From NCBI GenBank assembly GCA_016490735.1, contig JAEMWC010000232.1, positions 721,001 to 785,000 of the forward strand: DNA of 64,000 bases. Direction: 5' to 3'. This stretch comes from Pachyseris speciosa. Taxonomy: Eukaryota; Cnidaria; Anthozoa; Scleractinia; Pachyseridae. Every line of letters begins with the position of its first letter. Position 1 is the first letter of the stretch. Positions 57,216-64,000 of this stretch are shown piece by piece. Under the pieces are notes generated by a model, which was not told the DNA's origin, did no database searches, and saw only the letters and a program-made list of their open reading frames with translations. A program made the translations under genes and the position numbers.

Positions 57216-58015
57216 TTATTAATAATATACATGAAAAAATTGCGAGATAGCTTCTTAACTTTGCAGAAGCAACGCAACGAAGCTAAGGTGAATCAAAACA
57301 ACAGTTTTCTCAATGTTTTTAAAGCGTTTTTAGCTGTAAAAACTGGCTAAACAATTACAGGCTATAGCTATAAGGCTACTTTGTTTGCTAAGTGTCTATC
57401 AAGCGCTGTAATCATTACCTTCAGGCTTTCTAGTTCGTTATCTTCGCCTTGTTTGTCCTTGTTTGTTTATTAATCTCGGCGTCACTCCATCAACGGACTC
57501 GTAATTCCAATTACGTCGGCAATTCCCTTCTCTGGACACCACTGTTTCCAAACAGACAGCTAAAATACAGTGCTTTTCGCAGCCGTTTCTCCTTTTTAGA
57601 GCTGTTTTGCAGCTTCTCTGCTGTTATTGCGTTCACGAAGAAAGAAAACCTGCTCAAAGAGCCAGCCATTGTTTTGGCTCGCAGAGTCGCTTGCAGCTCT
57701 TCAGACTTTGCGCCATTCAGAGGCCGCGTTTGATTGGCTCAATCGCAGCGCCTTTGTTTATCAACCAATCAGAATCCTCAGTTTTTGACCTTGTTTTGCA
57801 CTGTATTTCCTTTTTTCTGCACCGAATTTCCTTTTTTCTGCACCGGTGTTTCCTAAAAACTGCATTTCTCTTAGCCAATCAGAATCGAGAAATTTTTTCA
57901 TGTATAGTATTAATCAAATTACAAATGATAAAATGTGCTATTTAACAAAAATAAGTCCACTTACGTTAAAGTTTTAAACTTTCGCTTCCAGAAGTTCTAA
58001 ACTTCCCAAAAAATC

Positions 58016-58306
58016 TCAATAGCTTTCATTTGAATGGTCACACTTTAGGATTTCATCCACCGACTCAAAAGCGAGAACCACCTTGTACAGCATAATAAAC
58101 AGCACCACAGGAAAGTACTGCTCAGTACTATTACTATTACTGTCACTGTTACTCTGACTATCACTATCATTATCACTGTCACTGTCACTATTACTATTGT
58201 TATTACTATTACTATTACTATTACTTACTATTACTATTACCATTACTATTACTGTTACTCTGACTATCACTGTCACTGTTACTGTTACTGTTACTATTAT
58301 TACTAG
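58016..58306. repeat. 106-bp repeat copy followed by a hexanucleotide-type microsatellite
   Basis: One copy of the 106-bp unit (58016-58126) runs directly into interrupted ACTATT/ACTGTC units (58126-58306). Confidence 0.85.
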
Positions 58307-58692
58307 TAAAGGTATTCTTAAAACATCAAAACTGGTTTTAGGGCTGGATAATTACAGTTAACTCCTAGAAAAAGCTCATTTCGAGAAGAAGAGCTTTTCT
58401 GTCCGCTTTACTTGTTGAGTTGAACTCTTTTCTGTTGCTCTATCTTGATTCCAGGCTTTGATCTTCTAGGGCTAGAGTTCATTATCATCCCACTCTATGA
58501 TTTATTTGTACCTTGTTTGTGCCCATATTAGTATGGGATCTCTCCCAAACGTAGAAGGTTTGACACGTAAATGAAGTTTTTACTACTACTATTACTATGT
58601 TGTTCTTGCTTAGCCTTTGACGCGCGTTTTTTCGCCATTTCCTCAAAAAGTGAGTGACTAATTGGATCTGGCTTTCCGCTGGTTTTGGGGCT

Positions 58693-58835
58693 CTACCTCG
58701 GTATAAGAACCTGTGAAACTCACGAATGACGTAAAACAAAGGAAACGAAACATTCTTAACAATAGCGTACAGCAAAACAATATAGCTCATAATACAAAGA
58801 AAACCTCGCCAGGTTCTTATACCAAGGTAAACACG
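58693..58835. mobile_element. Short MITE-like element
   Basis: TACCTCGGTATAAGAACCTG and CAGGTTCTTATACCAAGGTA are inverted copies about 120 bases apart. Confidence 0.55.
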
Positions 58836-59659
58836 GCTTAGTTTAATCTGAAGTAAGTATTCACCTTTGGGTAAATGCCTACCATATATCAGTGTTTTTT
58901 CTTTGCCATAAAACGAAAAAGAAGTTTGAAATGTTTCTGGTTTTACCCACACCTTATCGAATTGTATGCAGGATATGTAAACATCCTTTTTGAGCATTTT
59001 TTTTTTCGTAACTTCGAAGGACGTTATCTGTCAAAGGAATTAATCTGGTACACTCACTGAAATGAAATATGATGCAGAAACTTCGTCTACGTGTACAGCG
59101 TTTCAATGGCAATATTTTCGCAATAACAACCGAGAAAGTCATTAACTGGCGAAGACCTTTTTTTTTTGTGCGAACGTCCGTAAATAAGTGAATGGTACAA
59201 CCTGCGATCAGGCGAATATCTTTTCGCATCGAGAGGAAGAAAAAAAAATAAACAATTCGCCTGAGCGCTGGTTATGAATGGTGCAAAGTTCAAGTTACAA
59301 AATTTACAAAATGGCCAAATGCAAGCATGTACGGCTTGGGTCAAATTTAGGAAAATTCGAAGAAATAACTTTGAATACATTTGCCAAAACAACGCTAAAC
59401 TTGGCAACTTTGTCCTGAAATTGAATCAACTGAAATCATGTGTGAATGATTTTGTATTTGAAAGCCCAAACAAAAGAAATCAACCATGCACCAAATCCTT
59501 CTTCTTTCTGTTCCGTGAGTGTTTCGCAAAAGTCATACGATTATTCACAAAATTCTAACCTTCTGGCGACAAAACTATTACGGACCTACAATCATAGCCA
59601 AAAGGGACAATGAAGAAAATCCCGCTTCACTGATTATGACGTCAGGTTTTGAATCTCTT

Positions 59660-60850
59660 TACGGTGGCCAATTTACAATGTCAACTCAGTCGATAAAACC
59701 AAATCTTCGCGTACCACCTCTCTACCTACCCAGCACCATAGTTTAGAAACTGTACAAACTTTAAAGAAAACGTTTAAAGAAGACAGCCTCTAAACAAAAT
59801 ATCCCTGTTGTTATTACCAGTCGCTTTAACGTACAAAGACGCAACAGAGCGCCGAATGGTCAAGATCGTGTATTGATTCCAGTTACAAGATATGCCAGTC
59901 TTAATCAGCAAACGGATGAAAGGTACGCTGTTCCTAAATTTTTGTTTATTAATATCTGCAGCCTTCTTAAGACCAAAAATCGCATCAGATCCTCCATAGC
60001 CCTTGAAATGGATTTGCGGTTTGTTCATCTGTGGAGGAGATCTCAATCAAATGGACATTACCCGTTTAGAATCGCTTTCTGGCTAGCGTCCTTTGGTAAG
60101 CTTTCCCACAAGAGGAGAGTCGTGCCTCGATAACTGTTTCACCAATAATCCAGGCCTGTTCAATCTTTGCTATCCTATTCAAATGCTGACGAAGACCGAT
60201 CATAAGGGAGTGATATTACCACCTGGCATAAAACTTAAACCACTTCGATATAAAGTTACACTTAGGGATTGCAGGGAACATCGCAAGGCCAATCTTTATT
60301 CTGAACTTGAGCAAGTGGATTGGGGTTTTGTACTGGAGGCCAACAATATCGAGGACGCTGTGACAAGCCTCGAGACAAAAATTCTGGAACTTATGAATGC
60401 TTGTATGCCTTTAAGAACAGTAAAAATGTCGTCACGCGATCCTTTTTGGATGAGTCCACTTATTAAATATTTGTTGAAGATCAAGGCCAAAGGAACAGGT
60501 TCTCAAAAAGATCTATTGTAGCGAATTTCTAAAGCCATCATGGATAATAGAGTTCATTTAAATTCTTCTAATGGTATCGGAGGTCGAGAGTGGTGGAAAA
60601 TAACAAATGCCATCTGCAGCTACAAAGCTTCCTCTCGTTGCACACTAAGCGAAGCGGAAATTAAGGATCTCAATTGCTTTTTCGGTCAATTGTGCACTGA
60701 TAACAATTATCATAAACCAGAGCCCATACCGGTTCCATCTGATGCTGAAATACCACGCGTAGGCGAGATGCAGGTATGGAGATCACTCTTAGGCGTTGTG
60801 GTTAACGTTTTGTCCAGTGTCCGAAAATGTTACCAAGATTCTACCTTTCC
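59660..60850 (+). pseudogene. LINE endonuclease-region fragment, frameshifted
   Basis: Starts with the dispersed signature GGTGGCCAATTTACAATGTC. Then successive plus frames give ICSLLKTKNRIRSSIALEMD (start of an apurinic-type endonuclease), CLDNCFTNNPGLFNLCYPIQ, MLTKTDHKGVILPPG, RDCREHRKANLYSE, MPLRTVKMSSRDPFWMSPLI (end of the endonuclease and linker), then NGIGGREWWKITNAI. The reverse-transcriptase core is missing and several stops interrupt it. Confidence 0.7.
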
Positions 60851-61495
60851 CAAGTGATAAGCAGTCTGTAACCCAAAGTAGAGCGAATTTACAGAAGGTT
60901 AGATTTAATTTCAAGGTGAAATCGTCACTTATGCCCTCTTTGTACCATGCTCTTCAATTATGACGCAGGTCTCTGGAATATTAAAGAGACACTGTCGCGT
61001 GATTTGGATCAGTAAACCCAGAGGTGGTATTTTCACCAATGGAACCTTTTAAAAAGTCTTGTATTTTTTTTTATGAAGTTCTTAATACATGCCTTGAAAC
61101 TTTTTGCATTTCTCTACGGCCATGGGTGTTAGTGGATTGCTACTACTTCAAGTTTTGTCATTGTGTCTTGGAAAAATCGCCATAAAATAGTCTAGTTTCT
61201 TTTCCTTTGGAGAAATAATTTGGAACCGATACCTCCCCGTGGCATGGAACATTAGCCAATCGTGTAATAGGAAGAGTACATACTTACAATTTGAACAAAC
61301 TTTAACAAGAATTCCCGCGGCAGTGGCCCTTATAAGTCAACGGTGCTGGCTCAAACGACATTACTTACATAAGATAGGTAAATTTAACTGTGAAGAGGTC
61401 TTACATCAAAATAAAGAATGATTCAAGCCTTAACATACTTCAAAGTCCGTGCGAACGCTGCCTGAATTGGCTCTACCGGCCCTGGTTTATCCAAT

Positions 61496-62797
61496 TTAAC
61501 TAGTTGTTTCGTAAAATACTTCAATATCAGTGGGAGTGAAGAAAAAGCTTCCAGCGTAAAATCTGCAGGAAGAACCAGGAGAATATCGTGCTGGGAGAGG
61601 GTAGGAGTGGTCACACCTAGTGTGTGACCCATTGATGCTTCTGGCGTTGGTACTGATGTGGATGTCGTGTCCGCCGCCAAACGTTGGCCCGACGTCATAA
61701 CATCTGCGAATAGCGTACGGATTACCTGAGTGCACCTTCAGCTTCACAGGATTATTACCATAAATATTATACAGTGAGTAGATGAATGCGTTATTGTCGG
61801 TGGCGTAACTGCAAGGATCTAGGATAAAAAACAAAGACAATCCACATTACTAAATAATTCTGCGAGATTACATCAGATGTTTGTGAAAACAATTCCTCTC
61901 GCACTCTTTTATATTTGTCCATGGCTGCCACAACTTCTGCCGAAACGCAACAGTTTTCGGGCTGAGAGGTTGTGTTGGGGAAAGTAGACTGCGCAAATAT
62001 AGCGTTTTTTCAGTATTGCTAACCGCTGTGCCTGAATCAATCAGCAACATTAATCCGCAGTTCAAATGTGTGATTTTCATATATTCATACTCATATATTC
62101 ACCACTCACGGGTATCTTACGAACCAACAAAACGACCAGCTCCCAGATGGCTTGTTAGCTTAGTCGGTAGAGCGCTGCACCGGTATCACAGAGGTCGTGG
62201 GTTCGAATCCCGTACAAGTCTGAATTTTTTTTTTCAGGCTTTATTTTCACTGCTGCTTAAGTAGTGTTCATAATTGCGATGATCAGTCAAATAGTTAAAC
62301 ATTTAATCCGCAGTTCAAATATATGATTTTCATATATTCATTCTCATATAGTAGTAATTAATACTCTGGCTCCTAGTCACTTCATGTCAGGTATCCTGTG
62401 ATGGACTAGCATTCTATCCAATTTCTTGACTTAATTTATTGAAAGGTGAGCGATTTTATTTTTTATTTGCGTGAAACTTGCGTGACGTAGAAACCATTAA
62501 TTCTCCTGTGACAGTACAGCATTCTGTGATACTTACTGCTATGCCAAGAAAGGCTGGTGTATCCACCAAATAGGTAACTACCGACTTTGATGATGGTAAC
62601 AGTAGGTCCCTTTCCATCACACCCGCTGTGGAATGTAGAGGCCGCCCAACCGTCTGAAGCAGCGCGCCAACACCTCAAAAACCTACTTCGTGCTGAGTCC
62701 TGCAGAACTGGTTCTAAAAAGGAAGTCAAGTTGTAAATGTACAGAGACATATTTGCGTTGTCAAAGCCATTGAGAATACTGGATGTATGGAGGCCAT
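61496..62797 (-). CDS. TLDc-domain protein, last two exons traced (partial gene)
   Basis: Minus-strand exons 62537-62797 and 61496-61818 join in phase (TGGCATAGC A|AT CCT) and end at TAA 61498-61496. About 194 residues are visible. The order fits one TLDc domain: GLHTSSILNG, FLEPVLQDSARSRFLRCWRA, GWAASTFHSGCDGKGPTVTI, IKVGSYLFGGYTSLSW, NNAFIYSLYNIYGNNPVKL, GPTFGGGHDIHI, FTPTDIEVFYETTS. TLDc proteins of the OXR1/NCOA7 type are linked to oxidative stress and V-ATPase regulation, but lineage-specific cnidarian TLDc proteins like this one have no known function. The exon at 62537-62797 starts in phase 1, so earlier exons exist; none was recognised before the window ends. Confidence 0.8.
62149..62355 (+). 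mobile_element. tRNA-derived SINE in the TLDc intron
   Basis: 62149-62220 folds as a tRNA: acceptor GGCTTGT/ACAAGTC pairs along seven positions, D-arm GCTTAGTCGGTAGAGC, T-arm with TTCGAAT loop. The anticodon stem has two mispairs and the anticodon would read GGT with C at position 33, so a working tRNA is unlikely. A T-run and the body TTCAGGCTTTATTTTCAC ... CCGCAGTTCAAATATATGA follow. A related tail lies just upstream at 62040-62100. Confidence 0.65.
62365..62425 (-). repeat. Single inverted copy of the 67-bp repeat
   Basis: CTCCTAGTCACTTCATG and GGTATCCTGTGATGGACTAG are the reverse complement of the unit at 30225-30925. Confidence 0.75.
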
Positions 62798-64000
62798 CTA
62801 TACGAAAAGAAAAAAAATTCAAGTAAAAAATAAAGTAGCAAGTTTGTTTCAGAGAAAATAGAGCGACGGGAGAAATTGTAAAGGTTGGCCTTTCTCTCGG
62901 AATGTCTGCCATTTTGAATTTCAAAATAAGAGCAGAATTAACAGGCAGTTGGGTCGATTTGAGAAGGTTTTGCTTACGTATGAAAGACAATTGCATCGGT
63001 GATTCACGCAAGAGTTTTTAACCTTTTCTGAAAGAATTTCCTATTCGTCGCCAGAACATTTCTTTTTTCATTATTATGGTACTTTATTTTTATTGATTTT
63101 GAACATTTTTGGTCAATTGGACGGTTCGAAGACGTCTCGAAGAATTCGAGAAATTACATATTGTGGATCTAACACCCAAAACCGTGGTTCTAAAGAAATA
63201 ATGACGTAATTCTCACGTTATATAAAGTTGCCAACCAACTCCTTGGTAAGTGGAGGACTGTAGGGAGGACGGGGGAGGGAGGGTTGGGGGGGTGCCGTTC
63301 AGTTATCCAAATCCGGAACCGTATTTTATCCGGCGTGCAGACGTCTCCTATTTCCCTTTTCCTTGTGAAACAAAATTGAAATAACAGGATGTAAATGGGA
63401 TATCGGCCTGCCCACGCTTCACGGTGAGGGTGAAAGGAAGAATGAGTTTGTGGAATGGCATGTGGCATGACTTTCGGAATGTCTCAACAAAACTGTTGAA
63501 AACAAACTTGGCCAGGATTTGACCGAGAACTATTTCAGTGTTGAACACTACTCTCCATCAGGCTTGCTTTAATATAAATATTTTACAAATGAACCCTTGA
63601 GGTGATTAAATTTCTCTTGAATTTGATTTGACCTGCCGCCATTTGTCAGAGGAGAAACATTTCAGAATTAAGCACTACTCTCCACCGGGTTTGCTTTGGT
63701 ATAAACATTACAGTTATAAACTCTTGAGGAAGATTGGTTTGTTCCCGAATGATATTTGCAGCGTATTTCGAAGAGGGTCTGAATGGGGTTTAGTGTTTAG
63801 TGTTATTTGTCCATAATTTTTAGTGTTTGCTGTGAAATTGGCCAATTTTTTAATGTCTCCTGTTTCTGGAGAAAATACTCTTAAGTGTTTTGGAAGGTTT
63901 TTCGTGAAAACCCCATGGTCTTTTAGCATTGTCAATACTTATCTGCTCTTGGAAATTCGGTAATAAAATCACTCTTGAATTTTGAGCCTGTGCTCAAAAG
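62798..64000. other. Right flank, probable intron or 5' region of the TLDc gene
   Basis: No exon could be supported. A degenerate tandem duplication (CACTACTCTCCA(T/C)C(A/G)GG(C/T)TTGCTTT) is present at about 63547 and 63673. Open frames here have no recognised domains. Confidence 0.4.

Noticed and set aside
58016..58276. Ser/Asn-rich minus-strand frame
   Set aside because: Product of the ACTATT/ACTGTC microsatellite and one 106-bp repeat copy.
58485..58997. 170-codon minus-strand open frame
   Set aside because: No domain recognised, overlaps a MITE-like inverted repeat (58693-58835), and no partner exons. Could be revisited with expression data.
62149..62221. Functional tRNA-Thr gene
   Set aside because: Acceptor and T arms are good, but the anticodon stem has two mispairs, position 33 is not T, and a SINE body follows.
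1..64000. Phage, CRISPR, operon or other prokaryotic systems
   Set aside because: Spliced animal genes, long introns and eukaryotic retroelements throughout; direct repeats here are satellites without CRISPR-like spacers or cas genes.

Overview
This is a 64 kb piece of an intron-rich, AT-rich animal genome. Gene structure (GT-AG introns, 27 coding exons in one gene), the protein families present, and a repeat load made of Penelope-like elements, tRNA-derived SINEs and hundreds-of-bp foldback elements all suggest a cnidarian, most likely a hexacoral such as a stony coral. The organism call is inference from protein and repeat style; no species marker was seen. There is no prokaryotic-type operon, CRISPR array or phage.

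Layout. (1) 2228-2913, minus: the first four coding exons of a SPATS2-like gene, whose remainder lies left of the window. (2) 5728-13835, minus: a complete three-exon NEURL2-like gene (NHR domain plus C-terminal SOCS box), with a LINE and a SINE in its long second intron. (3) 13836-14199: a short head-to-head spacer that probably acts as a bidirectional promoter. (4) 14200-45712, plus: RAB3GAP1, the catalytic subunit of the Rab3/Rab18 regulator, with all 27 coding exons traced splice site by splice site. One base appears to be missing in exon 18, which breaks the frame. (5) 45713-61495: a gene-poor stretch dominated by repeats. (6) 61496-62797, minus: the last two traced exons of a TLDc-domain gene that continues to the right.

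The RAB3GAP1 introns are a dense collection of mobile DNA: a RecQ-helicase fragment carried between about 95-bp inverted repeats with an exact 8-bp target duplication, a pogo-like element nested in a TTAA-flanked piggyBac-like element, a second TTAA element, four copies of a CCAAT/E2F-motif foldback element, a 106-bp tandem array, a 67-bp tandem array, a MULE-like element with about 250-bp inverted repeats, and Penelope remnants.

The most unusual structure is a satellite in 47150-52471. Its monomers of about 24 bp each contain a small inverted repeat, GTGGA-CGAA-TCCAC, which on the minus strand reads as a stem with a TTCG loop. The monomers are organised into a 235-bp higher-order unit, six copies of which run at exactly constant spacing from 51076 to 52471. 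Some monomers carry paired changes that keep the stem complementary. The array makes long open frames on the minus strand, which I read as a by-product of the repeat and not as genes.
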